A DNA stretch of 64,000 nucleotides from Streptomyces sp. 1331.2 (GCF_900199205.1 NZ_OBMJ01000001.1:6813001-6877000), one strand, 5' to 3'; counted from the stretch's first letter, positions 43,131-51,934 are shown. Numbers and translations are program-made. The notes: generated by a model from the sequence alone, not told the origin.

Positions 43131-43580
43131 TCACGTTGTTGGGGGTGCAGGCGTCTGGCGGGGCGTCAGGGCGTGGTGGTGGTCGGGTGCGGTGCGGTTG
43201 TGGCGGCCGGGTCGGAAGTGGGGTGAGATGCCGCTGAAGGCGGTCAGGAACCTCTGGGCTCCGCCGACGCTGCGGAAGCGCTTCATCGCGCGTTCGCGTT
43301 GCCTGGTCGGCTGGTGCGAGTTCTCTGTCCAGTTGTTCAGTCCTTTGTGTGAGCGGTGCTCCACCGAGGGCATCACCTCGCGGTCGGCGGCGCCGTAGGA
43401 GCGGAGCTTGTCGGTGACGACGACCCGCGGCACGAACCCGGTCTCCCTGAGGAGTCTGCGGAAGAAACGCCTGGCCGCGGCCTTGTCACGGCGGTTCTGG
43501 ACCAGGATGTCGAGCACGTTGCCGTCGGCGTCGACGGCCCGCCAGAGGTACTTCTGCTCCCCGTCGATCCTGATGAAGAT
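43131..43580 (-). pseudogene. IS6-family transposase, 5' truncated
   Basis: The frame encodes FIRIDGEQKYLWRAVDADGN, LVQNRRDKAAARRFFRRLLR, VVVTDKLRSYGAADREVMPS and NWTENSHQPTRQRERAMKRF to a natural C-terminus. This is the distal two thirds of an IS6-family DDE transposase, with the second Asp (VTDKL) and the Glu (TENSHQ) but not the first Asp or the N-terminal helix-turn-helix. A terminal-repeat-like GGCTCTGTTTCGTCA at 43089 probably marks the surviving end of the element, just after the glycosyltransferase gene. Confidence 0.75.
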
Positions 43581-43589
43581 GCTCGTCGA

Positions 43590-43820
43590 GCTGCTCGCGC
43601 AGGGCGTCGGGGTCGAGCAGGAGGCCGTCGGTGACGTGCAGGGCGTGGCGCACCAGGCCGGTGACGGCCTCGGGGGGGCGTCGATGAGGCCGAGGACGAG
43701 GGTGGGGGTTCCTGGACGACGTGGACGGGGTCGTGGCCAGAGGTATCGGCAGTGACTTCGGCCGCGGCAGCGAGCCAGAGTTCGTGGAGGGCTCGGCCGA
43801 TGCGGTACGCGTATTCGATC
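43590..43820 (-). pseudogene. Unidentified decayed gene fragment
   Basis: The minus strand shows coding-like sequence LIEYAYRIGRALHELWLAAA, then AEVTADTSGHDPVHVVQE and, after a small frameshift, LVLGLIDAP and AVTGLVRHALHVTDGLLLDP followed by DALREQLDE. The text is coherent but I do not recognise the family. It ends exactly where the IS6 fragment begins, so the gene was probably interrupted by that element. Confidence 0.35.
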
Positions 43821-43962
43821 AGGCGGCTCGGCTACGGCCAGTCCGGCCGCCCGCCGGCCCTGGTGATCGTCTCGGGCCACTCGCGGGTGATCACCGCTCG
43901 GATGCTGCCGTCGCGGCAGACCGGGGACCTGATCGACGGCCACTGGACACGCCCTCGGGCAC

Positions 43963-44994
43963 TCAGTGACGGGGTCTGTCGTGATGGTGTGGGGTGTCGG
44001 GCGGTGGTTTGCGGGTGTCGCGGGGTTCGGGGTGGGGCTCTTCCTCGGGTGGGTGACCGGCTTCGATCGCGCGTCCGCGTTCCAGCTCGAAGTTGAACTC
44101 CAGGCCCAGCAGGATCGCGACGTTGGAGACCCACAGCCAGAGGAGGAAGAGGATCACGGCTCCGATGCTGCCGTAGGTGCTGTTGAGGCTGCTGAAGTTG
44201 GCGACGTAGAGGGCGAACGCGCCGGAGGCGATGATCCACAAGGCTACGGCGACCAGGCTTCCGGGCAGGATCCAGCGCAGCTTCGGTCGTTTGGCGTTGG
44301 GCGCGGCCCAGTAGAGCAGGGTGACCATCGCAGTGACGATGATGACGAGGATCGGCCATTTGGCGATGCCCCAGACCTGTACGGCGTTTTCGCTGACTCC
44401 GAGGATCTTCCCTGTCTTGGTGGCCAGGGTGCCGGTGAAGACGACACCGGTAGCGGTGAGGGCGAGGAGCACGACGAGGACGATGGTCAGGGCGAGTCGT
44501 GTGGGCAGGGTCTTCCAGAGTGGGCGGCCTTCGTCGATGCCGTAGACGTGGTTGGCGGCGCGCATGAAGGCCGCGGTGTAGCCGGAGGCGGACCACAGGG
44601 CGAGGATGATTCCGATGGCCAGTGCGATGCCTGCCTTGCCCTGGGCGTTCTGGAGTTGCTGCACGACGGTGGTGAGGATCTGGCGGGCGGACCCGGGGCC
44701 GAGGTCACGAATGTGGTCGAGCAGCGGCTTGGTGGCGGAGCTGCCGATCAGCCCCAGGATCGACACCAGCGCGAGCAGGGCGGGGAAGATCGCCAGCAGG
44801 CCGTGGTAGGTGAGCGCGGCTGCGGCGTCGCTGAGGCTGTCGGCCTTGAACTGCTTGGTGGTGCGTTTCAGGACTCCCCACCACGACCTTTTGGGCAGGT
44901 CGGTCGGGCTCTCGGCAGGGCTGGCGCCACGGGTGGCGGGCCTGGTCTCGTCAGCTGTGCTTGGGTGCCGGTGTTCGTTCTCGTGTCGTGACAT
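43963..44994 (-). CDS. YihY/BrkB-type membrane protein, second copy
   Basis: A 343-aa protein with polar tails at both ends and six TM helices. The ATG at 44994 (MSRHENEHRHPS) is preferred to a TTG nine bases upstream. Family hallmarks are the opening SLSDAAAALTYHGLLAIFPA, LSILGL-type early helices, GYTAAFMRAANHVYGIDEGR, and LNSTYGSIGAVILFLLWLWV near the end. It is much closer to the classical YihY consensus than the copy at 10767. The C-terminus is His/Pro-rich. Function not established; the old ribonuclease BN label is wrong for this family. Confidence 0.88.
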   Translation of the reverse strand: MSRHENEHRHPSTADETRPATRGASPAESPTDLPKRSWWGVLKRTTKQFKADSLSDAAAALTYHGLLAIFPALLALVSILGLIGSSATKPLLDHIRDLGPGSARQILTTVVQQLQNAQGKAGIALAIGIILALWSASGYTAAFMRAANHVYGIDEGRPLWKTLPTRLALTIVLVVLLALTATGVVFTGTLATKTGKILGVSENAVQVWGIAKWPILVIIVTAMVTLLYWAAPNAKRPKLRWILPGSLVAVALWIIASGAFALYVANFSSLNSTYGSIGAVILFLLWLWVSNVAILLGLEFNFELERGRAIEAGHPPEEEPHPEPRDTRKPPPDTPHHHDRPRH

Positions 44995-45039
44995 GGGTGC
45001 CAACCCGGCGTGCGGAGTGCCTGTGTTCGGGGCGGGGCC

Positions 45040-45201
45040 TCAGTCCTTCACCACCTGGTAGATGCCGTAGATGACCCCGGGCACGTGGCCGCACAGCTGG
45101 AGGAGGAAGGCCCAGAGCACCTTCATGCTCGGCCCGTCCTTGATCAGCACTGCCAGGAACGGCAGGACCAGGCACAGCAGCACCCGAAGGACCTTGACCA
45201 T
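45040..45201 (-). CDS. YqaE/Pmp3-family membrane protein
   Basis: A 53-aa protein: MVKVLRVLLCLVLPFLAVLI, then KDGPSMKVLWAFLLQLCGHV and PGVIYGIYQVVKD. This is a full-length member of the Pmp3/YqaE family: two TM helices with the central PFLAVLI and the terminal PGVIYGIY signature. Pmp3 proteins affect membrane potential and salt or cold tolerance. GAGGGATGATC precedes the start, and a nearby ATG two codons earlier is equally possible. It lies just upstream of the YihY/BrkB-type gene on the same strand. Confidence 0.88.
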   Translation of the reverse strand: MVKVLRVLLCLVLPFLAVLIKDGPSMKVLWAFLLQLCGHVPGVIYGIYQVVKD

Positions 45202-45413
45202 GATCATCCCTCGTTTCGAGGTGCGATGGCCGGCGGCACGGTAGCCGCTTCTTCATCGTCTCACTGCTGGCCGCCCGGCGGGGAACCGGCCGAGCTGGAA
45301 CGGCGGGTACACGTGCGTGGACGGAGATGCACGATGCTTCGGTGCGTGGCCTGCCCAGCCGGGTCGGTGAACGTGTCCGGCTCGATGGCGAAGGCGACGG
45401 CGTCCGGGTGCTC
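45202..45413. other. Short gap with coding-like but unassigned sequence
   Basis: On the minus strand the text EHPDAVAFAIEPDTFTDPAG appears without a start or family match. It is probably debris; nothing else is seen. Confidence 0.25.
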
Positions 45414-45810
45414 TCAGCGCGCGCACGGTGAGGCCATCGGCGGGTCCTGGATCCGTGCCGGAAGGCCGGCTTTGAGTGGGAAGCTGCCGCACCGGCCGCC
45501 CGTGGGCACACCGCGCTGGAACGGACGGCGCAACCCCGCACATCCGGGGGTCCCGGTGCGACGGCTCCGGGGCCCGAGCCAGCTGCCCTGGTTGACGAGG
45601 TCGCGGGCGCGCATGGCGATGCGCAGTTGGTAGCGGGCGTAGCGGCGGTGTGCGCCGTCGGAGCGCAGTGGGGTGATGAGGCGGTGTTCGCCGAGGGCTC
45701 GTAGGAAACCGGGGGGTGGTGCCGGTCATCTCGGCGGCGCGGCCCATGGTGTAGGCGGGGTAGTCGTCGTCGAGTTTGTCGGGTGTGTTGGAGCTGGTCG
45801 TTGTAGTCAC
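45414..45810 (-). pseudogene. MerR-family regulator broken by a frameshift in a G-run
   Basis: From a GTG at 45810 (behind CCAGAGAGGTGC) the frame reads KLDDDYPAYTMGRAAEMTGT. Then at a run of six G on the plus strand (45711-45716) the reading phase changes. The other frame continues GFLRALGEHRLITPLRSDGA, HRRYARYQLRIAMRARDLVN and QGSW. Together they form a MerR-type helix-turn-helix and wing. The C-terminal coiled coil expected after the wing is missing. A single-base indel in the homopolymer explains the shift; sequencing error or slippage-based switching cannot be excluded. Confidence 0.65.
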
Positions 45811-46134
45811 TGCACCTCTCTGGTTCTCGGGGAGAACGCGTCGAGGGGCCCCGGGGCCGTGTCGGTTCCGGGGCCCCGAAGGGTAACAACGCCATCTACC
45901 TACCGGCGTTGGCCGGTCCTGTTACTTCCGCACTGCCCCGGGGGGTGTGCGGGGATCGCGTATGCGTGACCGGAAACCACCGTCCTTGCGTTGGGGTCTG
46001 CGGTGTCCGCCCGGGTGAGTGTTCACGGCCCGGGCGATCCTGATGGCGCTTGCGCCCTCCATTCATCCTCTGTACTGAACTGTCACTTTCGTACTGCTGG
46101 TACTGCTGGTACTGCTCTCACTGAATTGCGTAGT
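45811..46134. other. Intergenic stretch left of the IS481 element
   Basis: No gene is seen. It contains a small tandem repeat at 46091-46117 (three copies of the 9-mer GTACTGCTG). Confidence 0.4.
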
Positions 46135-46140
46135 GCTAGG
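46135..46140 (+). repeat. Left 6-bp target duplication of the IS481 element
   Basis: GCTAGG, repeated exactly at 47206-47211. Confidence 0.75.
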
Positions 46141-47205
46141 TGTATTGACCACGGAGGTTGGTGACGGGGCTCACGGCGTGGTGATCTTGAAATGAGTGAG
46201 GGCCTTCTGGCTCGGTGTGGATTGCGACATCTGCACCGGCTCCCAGAAAGGCCCTCATGCCACACCGTAACGCACCGCTGACCGAGACCGGACGCCTGCG
46301 CCTGGCCCGCTGCGTCGTCGAGGACGGCTGGCCGCTGCGGCGGGCCGCCGAACGCTTCCAAGTCTCACCGACCACGGCCAAGCGCTGGGCCGACCGCTAC
46401 CGCGCCCACGGCGAGGCGGGCATGAGCGACCGCTCCAGCCGCCCTCACCACAGCCCCCGCCGGACCCCGACCCGCACCGAGCGTCGGATCATCAAGGTCC
46501 GCGTCCTGCGACGCTGGGGCCCGGCACGCATCGCCTACCTGCTGCGACTCAACCCGGCCACCGTGCACCGGGTCCTGACCCGCTACCGCCTCGCCCGCCT
46601 GACCCACCTCGACCGCGCCACCGGCCGCGTCATCCGACGCTACGAGCACTCCGCGCCCGGCGAGCTGGTGCACGTCGACATCAAGAAGCTCGGCAACATT
46701 CCCCACGGCGGCGGCCACAGGGTGCTCAGCCGCCAGGCCGGCCGCAGGACCCGCTCCGGGACCGGATACAGCTACCTCCACAACGCCGTCGACGACCACT
46801 CCCGCCTGGCCTACAGCGAGATCCTGCCCGACGAACGCAAGGACACCGCCGCCGCGTTCTGGACCCGCGCCCAGGACTTCTTCGCTCAGGCCGGGATCAC
46901 CGTCCAGCGCGTGCTGACCGACAACGGCGCCTGCTACAAGTCCCACCCATGGCGCGACGTCCTGGCCCAGGCCGGGATCACCCACAAGCGAACCCGGCCC
47001 TACCGGCCGCAGACCAACGGCAAGGTCGAACGCTTCAACCGCACCCTGCTCGACGAATGGGCCTACGCACGGCCCTACCAAACCGAGCAAGAACGCCGCG
47101 ACGCCTACCCCGCCTGGCTCCACACCTACAATCACCACCGCGGACACACCGCACTCGCAGGCAAGCCACCCGCCAGCCGCATCCCCAACCTCACGGGTCA
47201 GAACA
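46141..47205 (+). mobile_element. Complete IS481-family insertion sequence
   Basis: A 1065-bp element flanked by the direct repeat GCTAGG. The terminal 24 bases are inverted repeats matching at 18 of 24 positions and both begin TGT, as usual for IS481. It has one intact transposase gene. An internal hairpin precedes the start codon. The transposase stop codon falls in the right-hand target duplication, not in the element. Confidence 0.82.
46198..46256 (+). promoter_or_regulatory. Hairpin immediately before the transposase start
   Basis: GAGGGCCTTCTGG (46198-46210) and CCAGAAAGGCCCTC (46243-46256) pair with one bulge around a 32-nt loop, ending directly at the ATG. Such a structure could hide the translation start in read-through mRNA and so limit transposition. 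No clear ribosome binding site is visible outside it. Confidence 0.5.
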
Positions 47206-47210
47206 GCTAG
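46257..47210 (+). CDS. IS481-family transposase
   Basis: A 317-aa DDE transposase, apparently intact. The N-terminal helix-turn-helix (residues 8-55) reads WPLRRAAERFQVSPTTAKRW. The catalytic core has the first Asp in GELVHVDIKKLGNI, the second in RVLTDNGACYKSHPWRD and the Glu in RPQTNGKVERFNRTLLDEW. The end is YNHHRGHTALAGKPPASRIP, typical of the family. The last codons lead into a TAG supplied by the duplicated target sequence. With intact ends this copy may be mobile. Confidence 0.92.
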   Translation: MPHRNAPLTETGRLRLARCVVEDGWPLRRAAERFQVSPTTAKRWADRYRAHGEAGMSDRSSRPHHSPRRTPTRTERRIIKVRVLRRWGPARIAYLLRLNPATVHRVLTRYRLARLTHLDRATGRVIRRYEHSAPGELVHVDIKKLGNIPHGGGHRVLSRQAGRRTRSGTGYSYLHNAVDDHSRLAYSEILPDERKDTAAAFWTRAQDFFAQAGITVQRVLTDNGACYKSHPWRDVLAQAGITHKRTRPYRPQTNGKVERFNRTLLDEWAYARPYQTEQERRDAYPAWLHTYNHHRGHTALAGKPPASRIPNLTGQNS

Positions 47211-47211
47211 G
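47206..47211 (+). repeat. Right 6-bp target duplication, containing the transposase stop
   Basis: GCTAGG; its internal TAG (47208-47210) is the stop codon of the transposase gene. Confidence 0.75.
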
Positions 47212-47809
47212 TACCGCTGGTGGCGGCCCCTGATCCCTGCGGGCCGTGTCTGGCCGGTATCGCCGACTCCTGTCTACGAGAGAAACATTAGACCCGTCCG
47301 CAAGGAATGTCTGCTCCAGCAAGCATAGATTTTGCAGCATCCGGGTGTGAGGTAATCGCCGCTGCGCGGCGGCGGCAACCGAACCGTCCGCCGGCTGCTG
47401 GCCCGCTTCGCCGAACTGGCCACCATCGCCGACCTGTACGCCCTGCGCGACGCCCTCGACACCGCCCTCCCATCCAGCGTCCACGGGTAGAGGTGACTCC
47501 CACCAGAACGCACTCGCGACCCTGCCCGACCAGGCGTTCAGGTCGACCCTGCACCTGGCGTGGTGGCCGCTGCGAATGCGCGGTGCTGCCCGTTGGGCGA
47601 CGCACGGTACTGGTGACGGCCATCGCCTGGTCCGAGTCAAGCCGCGGTGGCGTCGGCGCGGCCGAACAAGGGCGCGTAGCCGCGGGGAAGGTCGGCGAGG
47701 AGAGGTCGTGCTCCGCCGTCCGGTTCCGGCACGGGGGCCCATTCGCGCACCGCTGACAGCCGGGCAACCGCCGCCGAGGGCCTGCGGTTCGCTCTGAACC
47801 GGATCGCCG
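47212..47809. other. 600-bp gene-poor stretch right of the IS481 element
   Basis: A coding-like tail lies at about 47370-47490 on the plus strand (GNRTVRRLLARFAELATIAD, then LYALRDALDTALPSSVHG and a stop), with no start or recognisable family. Elsewhere only short open frames without ribosome binding sites occur, and I see nothing I can name. Confidence 0.35.
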
Positions 47810-48058
47810 TCAGTACTCGGAGCCGCTTCGCAGGTAGGTGCCCGCGACCTGGAGCCACGCTCCGGGGCTGAAGCACGCCTCGATCCGGTGTGGCGTGTCC
47901 TCGAAGACCCGCAGGACGCGCAGTGCGCCGCTCGGGTGCAGGTCGTACTCGAAGGTGACGCCGTCGTCCGTGTGGTCCTCGTACTGCAGGTCCAGCGGTC
48001 CCTTCGACGGCTCCGCCGGTGCCCGGGCGTCGGCCGAGAGTTTCACGTAGACGGACAT
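47810..48058 (-). CDS. 82-aa hypothetical protein
   Basis: A small protein starting MSVYVKLSADARAPAEPSKG behind GGCGGGACGCAGAG. It has strands and turns suggestive of a compact beta fold (LDLQYEDHTDDGVTFEYDLH, GALRVLRVFED, PGAWLQVAGTYLRSG). It has no TM segment and no cysteine apart from one mid-sequence. It is followed on the same strand by nothing recognisable and preceded, 55 bp upstream, by the DUF5994-like gene, so the two could share a transcript. Function unknown. Confidence 0.6.
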   Translation of the reverse strand: MSVYVKLSADARAPAEPSKGPLDLQYEDHTDDGVTFEYDLHPSGALRVLRVFEDTPHRIEACFSPGAWLQVAGTYLRSGSEY

Positions 48059-48113
48059 CTCTGCGTCCCGCCTTTCCTGTCTGCCCGAGGAGCCCGGCCC
48101 ACGAGGCTGTCCC

Positions 48114-48605
48114 TCAGGACGCTTCGGCCGGTGGCTCGAGACCGGTGCCGGTGGCGATGAGGATCTGCCGCGCGGAGTCGGTTCCGTCGGCCTCGACCGC
48201 GCGGGCCATCGCGGCCAGGGCCGCTTCCTGGCTCGCCTGCGGGGGGACGACGAGCAGGCTGAAGTGATCGCGGTCGCCCCGCGTGATGATCACGGTGTCA
48301 TCGCCGACCGGGTACCGGTCGATGTGCACCGACCGGCCGTCGACGACCAGGCGGGCCGGGATGTCGTCCCAGGCTTCCGTGTCCAGGCCGACGCTCGCGA
48401 TGGGCCCGAGGTGTTCGGTCAACGCCCTGACCAGACCGGGAAGTTCTGCGCGGATGTCCCGTGAATGGGGCCACCACGCGCCGTCGAGCGCACCTTCGCG
48501 TGACTGGGTGGTCTCCAGGCGCAGCAGGACCGTCCCCGGCTGCGCGGCCTGCCGGAACCGGTCCGGCAGAAGCCCGTGGTGCGAGGCACCGGCTTCGTCC
48601 GACAT
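48114..48605 (-). CDS. DUF5994-like protein, copy 1
   Basis: A 163-aa cytosolic protein. The conserved features are VLLRLETTQSREGALDGAWW, PHSRDIRAELPGLVRALTEH and SVHIDRYPVGDDTVIITRGD. The DGAWWPHSRD motif is shared with the second copy at 51935-52411 (DGAWWPRSHD), and both end with a helix listing Ala and acidic residues. This matches an actinobacterial family of unknown function (DUF5994). A 16-bp box about 86 bp upstream of the start is shared with the other copy. Confidence 0.8.
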   Translation of the reverse strand: MSDEAGASHHGLLPDRFRQAAQPGTVLLRLETTQSREGALDGAWWPHSRDIRAELPGLVRALTEHLGPIASVGLDTEAWDDIPARLVVDGRSVHIDRYPVGDDTVIITRGDRDHFSLLVVPPQASQEAALAAMARAVEADGTDSARQILIATGTGLEPPAEAS

Positions 48606-48690
48606 GGCTCGCCACCTGTCCGTGGACGCGGGCTGAGCCCGCTGAGCGAGACCCGCCCCTCAGGGCGCGGCGGCTCGGGCCGCCCCGACA

Positions 48691-48706
48691 TCTCCACGGT
48701 ACTCCG
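48691..48706 (-). promoter_or_regulatory. Upstream box shared with the second DUF5994-like gene
   Basis: On the coding strand CGGAGTACCGTGGAGA. The same box (CGGAGTACGGTGGAAG) occurs at a matching distance before the paralogue. It could be a promoter -10 region or an operator. Confidence 0.4.
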
Positions 48707-48761
48707 CCCGCGCCGGACCGATCCGGCCGCTCGGGAGAGCCGCGGCGGGGGTGCGGGCGTC

Positions 48762-48835
48762 TCAGCGCCACTCGATCAGGAACAGGGTCGCGTCGTCGCT
48801 CGTACGACCGCCCCGTTTTGACACCTCGGGTGCTC
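48762..48835 (-). pseudogene. C-terminal stub of a PP2C/SpoIIE-type phosphatase
   Basis: The last residues before the stop read RTSDDATLFLIEWR, the typical end of PP2C-type (RsbU/SpoIIE-like) phosphatases in Streptomyces (DDATLL-LxW). Nothing upstream in this frame resembles the catalytic domain; the APC permease gene begins right behind it. The rest of the gene has been deleted. Confidence 0.5.
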
Positions 48836-48850
48836 GGCGCCGCCGCTGTG

Positions 48851-51091
48851 CTACACGTGGAACGGGACGGTCGTGACGACGACCTTCGGCAGGGGGCGCA
48901 GCGCTCTCCGTAGCCTGGCCGCGAGACGGTTGTGCAGGAGGCGGTGGCGCCAGTGCCGTACGACGATCTCCGGGAGGATGACGGTCAAGGTGAGGTCCGG
49001 GCGCTGGTGGTGCAGCGACTCGATGTAGTTGACCAGCGGTGCGACGATCGCGCGATAGGGGGAGAGGACGATCTTCAGGGGTAGGTGGTCGCCCCACAGG
49101 TTCCAGTACGCGCGGAAGCGTTGGGCCTCGTCCGCGCTGGAGCTGATGTGGAGCGCGAGGACCGGCTGCTGGAGCGAGGCGGCGTAGGCGAGGGCCCGCA
49201 TGCCGGCCTGGTCCAGGGTGGCGATCGGCACGATCGACAGGGGGTGGATCTCCTCGGGAGTCTCCTCGCTCTCGGCTTCAGCCGTGGTCTCGAACGTTGC
49301 TCCGGGCGCGGTGCCGGGTGTCCGTGCGGTGCCTCGTGCCGTGCGCTCCTCCGAACTCGGCGGTGTGACCGTACGGCTGGGGACTTCGACGGCATGCGGA
49401 TGCAGGGCGGTCGCCGCGCCGACCGTGTCGTAGTGGTGCCGGATGCGTGTCGTGACCAGGACGAACAGTCCCACCGTGAGCACGGCGAACCAGGCGCCCT
49501 CGGTGAACTTGGTGATGCCGGCGGTGATGAGGACGACCGCCGAGAGCAGGGCGCCGGTGGCGTTGAAGGCGAGGCTCTTGCGCCAGTGGCGGTCGCGCAG
49601 GCGCCACCAGTGAACGACCATGCCGGTCTGCGACAGAGTGAAGGCGAGGAAGACGCCGACGGCATAGAGCGGGATCAGAGGGCCGGTCTTGCCGCCGAAC
49701 GCCGCGTAGATGGCGGCCGCGGCGACCGAGAGCAGGATGATCCCGTTGCTGAAGGCCAGACGGTCGCCCAGTCGCAAGAAGATCCTCGGTGCCTGGCTGT
49801 CACGGGCCAGCAGGAACAGGACGCGGGGGAAGTCGTTGTAGGCGGTGTTGGCCGCGAGGAGCAGGATCGCGGCGGTGGAGGCCTGGGTGAACACGTAGCC
49901 GAAGCCCGAGCCGAAGGTGCGATGGGCGAGCTGCGACAGGACCGTCTCCCGTGAGTTCGGGACGATGCCGTCGAGGTGGACGAGTGTGACCGTGCCGGCG
50001 AACAGTGCGACGAGCAGGCCGACCATCCAGGTCAGTGTCGTGCGGGCATTGCGCCACTCGGTCGGCTGGAAGGCCGGCACCGCGTTGGAGATCGCCTCGA
50101 TGCCTGTCATCGCCGTCGAACCCGAGGCGAAGGCACGCAGGACCAGAAGCAGGCTGACGCCCTCGGTCGCGGTCAGCTGTGGTGTCGCCGCCGGGTGGAA
50201 ACCGCGGCCGACCGCGTCGGACAGACCCACGGTGACGAGTGCCAGAAGCGCGATCACGAAGGCGTAGGTCGGCGCGGCGAACAGTGCACCCGCCTGCCGC
50301 ACACCGCGGAGGTTCCCGGCGAGCAGCACGGCGATCACGGCGACGCCGATCGGCACGACGTCGCCTTGGAGGGAGGGGATCGCCGAGGTGATCGCCGCCA
50401 TGCCGGAGGCGATCGAGACCGCGACCGTGAGAATGTAGTCGGTCATCAGTCCGGCAGCGGCCGCCAACCCGGGAACGCGGCCGAGGTTGGCGGTGGCGAC
50501 GATGTACGAACCGCCGCCGTGCGGATACGCCCGGATCGTCTGACGGTACGACACCCCGACCGCGAGCATCAGGAAGACGATCGTCACGGCGATCGGCACC
50601 GAGTACCGCAAACCCGCAGCACCAGCCAGGACGAGGACGCCGAGCATCGCCTCGGGCCCGTACGCGACCGAGGAGAGCGCGTCGGCGGAAAGCACCGGCA
50701 ACGCCACCAGCTTGCGCATCCGCTCATGCGCGATCGCGGTGCTCCTCAGCGGAGCCCCGAGCACCACGTGTCGCACCCCGGTACCGACCCGGCCGAGCCG
50801 GGAAGTCCGTGTGTCCTCGCTGGTCGCCTCAACCGCAGGCGGTCCTCCGCCAACCGCGGCGACCCGCACGAAACGACCGAAGCGGACCGGCAGGATCTCC
50901 GAAGGAGCGGGATAACGACCGAGATCCGGATCCACCGGCAGCGCATGCCGCCATGCCTGCGGATCCCCGGCAACCCGACCCCACTCAAGCCCCACCCGGC
51001 GCAACACCCCGAGCTGCTCCGCACCGAGCGCCGAAAGCAGGGCGTCGGGGCTCGGTGCGCCGCCCTCGCCGCCTCGACTCGTATCCGACAC
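48851..51091 (-). CDS. APC-superfamily amino acid/cation permease with cytosolic C-terminal domain
   Basis: A 746-aa transporter, with a GTG at 51091 (VSDTSRGGEGG) preferred because residues upstream are Arg-rich and uncharacteristic. A 110-residue cytosolic N-terminus is followed by twelve TM helices: LPVLSADALSSVAYGPEAML in TM1 (the unwound GP element), ASGSTAMTGIEAISNAVPAF in TM6, and NTAYNDFPRVLFLLARDSQA after TM8. The last 190 residues are cytosolic (QAGMRALAYAASLQQPVLAL, TLTVILPEIVVRHWRHRLLH), a layout shared with KimA/YdaO-like potassium and amino acid importers. The substrate is uncertain. No riboswitch is visible upstream. Confidence 0.88.
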   Translation of the reverse strand: MSDTSRGGEGGAPSPDALLSALGAEQLGVLRRVGLEWGRVAGDPQAWRHALPVDPDLGRYPAPSEILPVRFGRFVRVAAVGGGPPAVEATSEDTRTSRLGRVGTGVRHVVLGAPLRSTAIAHERMRKLVALPVLSADALSSVAYGPEAMLGVLVLAGAAGLRYSVPIAVTIVFLMLAVGVSYRQTIRAYPHGGGSYIVATANLGRVPGLAAAAGLMTDYILTVAVSIASGMAAITSAIPSLQGDVVPIGVAVIAVLLAGNLRGVRQAGALFAAPTYAFVIALLALVTVGLSDAVGRGFHPAATPQLTATEGVSLLLVLRAFASGSTAMTGIEAISNAVPAFQPTEWRNARTTLTWMVGLLVALFAGTVTLVHLDGIVPNSRETVLSQLAHRTFGSGFGYVFTQASTAAILLLAANTAYNDFPRVLFLLARDSQAPRIFLRLGDRLAFSNGIILLSVAAAAIYAAFGGKTGPLIPLYAVGVFLAFTLSQTGMVVHWWRLRDRHWRKSLAFNATGALLSAVVLITAGITKFTEGAWFAVLTVGLFVLVTTRIRHHYDTVGAATALHPHAVEVPSRTVTPPSSEERTARGTARTPGTAPGATFETTAEAESEETPEEIHPLSIVPIATLDQAGMRALAYAASLQQPVLALHISSSADEAQRFRAYWNLWGDHLPLKIVLSPYRAIVAPLVNYIESLHHQRPDLTLTVILPEIVVRHWRHRLLHNRLAARLRRALRPLPKVVVTTVPFHV

Positions 51092-51273
51092 GGCACACAG
51101 TGTTACGCATGGCGTCCCCTGCCGGGGGCAAGGCGCACGCAGGCTGTCTCGTGCTCGGAGCGCAGGGCCGTGCCTCGCTCGCCTCACCCGGTTCCGACCG
51201 GCGGCCCCGACTCGGCGTGTCGCAGGCACCTACTGCGAAGCGGTCCCCCGTACTGGCGGACTACCGGCGGGTC

Positions 51274-51441
51274 TCAGCGGTTGGAGGAGCGGCCGCCGTG
51301 CCGGAACCGGACAGCGGAAATGGCCACGGCGATGATCAGTACGGCAATGCCGATGAACAGCAGGTAGATCAGGCCGTGGATGGCCACGCCGACGATGCCG
51401 AGCACGATCGCCAGGATGATCAGGAACAGGACCAGTGCCAT
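51274..51441 (-). CDS. Small hydrophobic membrane protein
   Basis: A 55-aa protein beginning MALVLFLIILAIVLGIVGVA behind GAAGGAG at good spacing, followed by IHGLIYLLFIGIAVLIIAVA and a basic tail (VRFRHGGRSSNR). Two TM helices are likely, N-out or hairpin. Many Streptomyces carry such small hydrophobic genes in stress regions, with no defined role. Confidence 0.72.
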   Translation of the reverse strand: MALVLFLIILAIVLGIVGVAIHGLIYLLFIGIAVLIIAVAISAVRFRHGGRSSNR

Positions 51442-51491
51442 CGTTCGGGCTCCTTCGATGCGTGCGCGGGTATCGGAGTGCCAGGCGGCGG

Positions 51492-51672
51492 TCACCGCTC
51501 GTGAACAAAGACCAGGCGGCGGCGTGTGGGCAGCCCGACCGTGACGGTGGCGAGCGCCGGCCGATCCGTCGCGGTGTCGACGTAGACGGGTTCCAGCGTG
51601 CCGATCTTGTGGCGGTCGGCATCCACCGCGTCGAGGGCCGCGCCATTCCCGGATGTCAGCCGCTTCGAACAT
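51492..51672 (-). pseudogene. PRC-barrel protein with early frameshift
   Basis: From an ATG at 51672 with GGAGGT upstream the frame begins MFEAADIREWRG. The PRC-barrel core continues in another frame: DADRHKIGTLEPVYVDTATD, RPALATVTVGLPTRRRLVFV and HER, then a stop. The shift lies near 51635. The domain is also short at the C-terminal end. PRC-barrel proteins of this type bind RNA or act as stress-associated factors; this copy is broken. Confidence 0.6.
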
Positions 51673-51934
51673 CGGCAACCTCCGATGTCGGTGGGTACTT
51701 CCCATTCTCCCTCCGGCGTGTGCCGCCGCCATCTGCCCGGTGTGCCGGCAGGGCGACTCGGTACGGCCACCGGTCGGCGATCAGGGTCCGGGTCCGGGAG
51801 GGGCAGCACACGGTCGGCGAGCCCCAGGCCAGGACCGAGTGGTCACGCAAGTAGCCGGAGCAGCCCGCAGCCGGCCGGGGGAGGAGGGCCGGGGCCGACG
51901 ATGGTCGGTGTGGTGTGTCCGTTGGTGAACGGAG

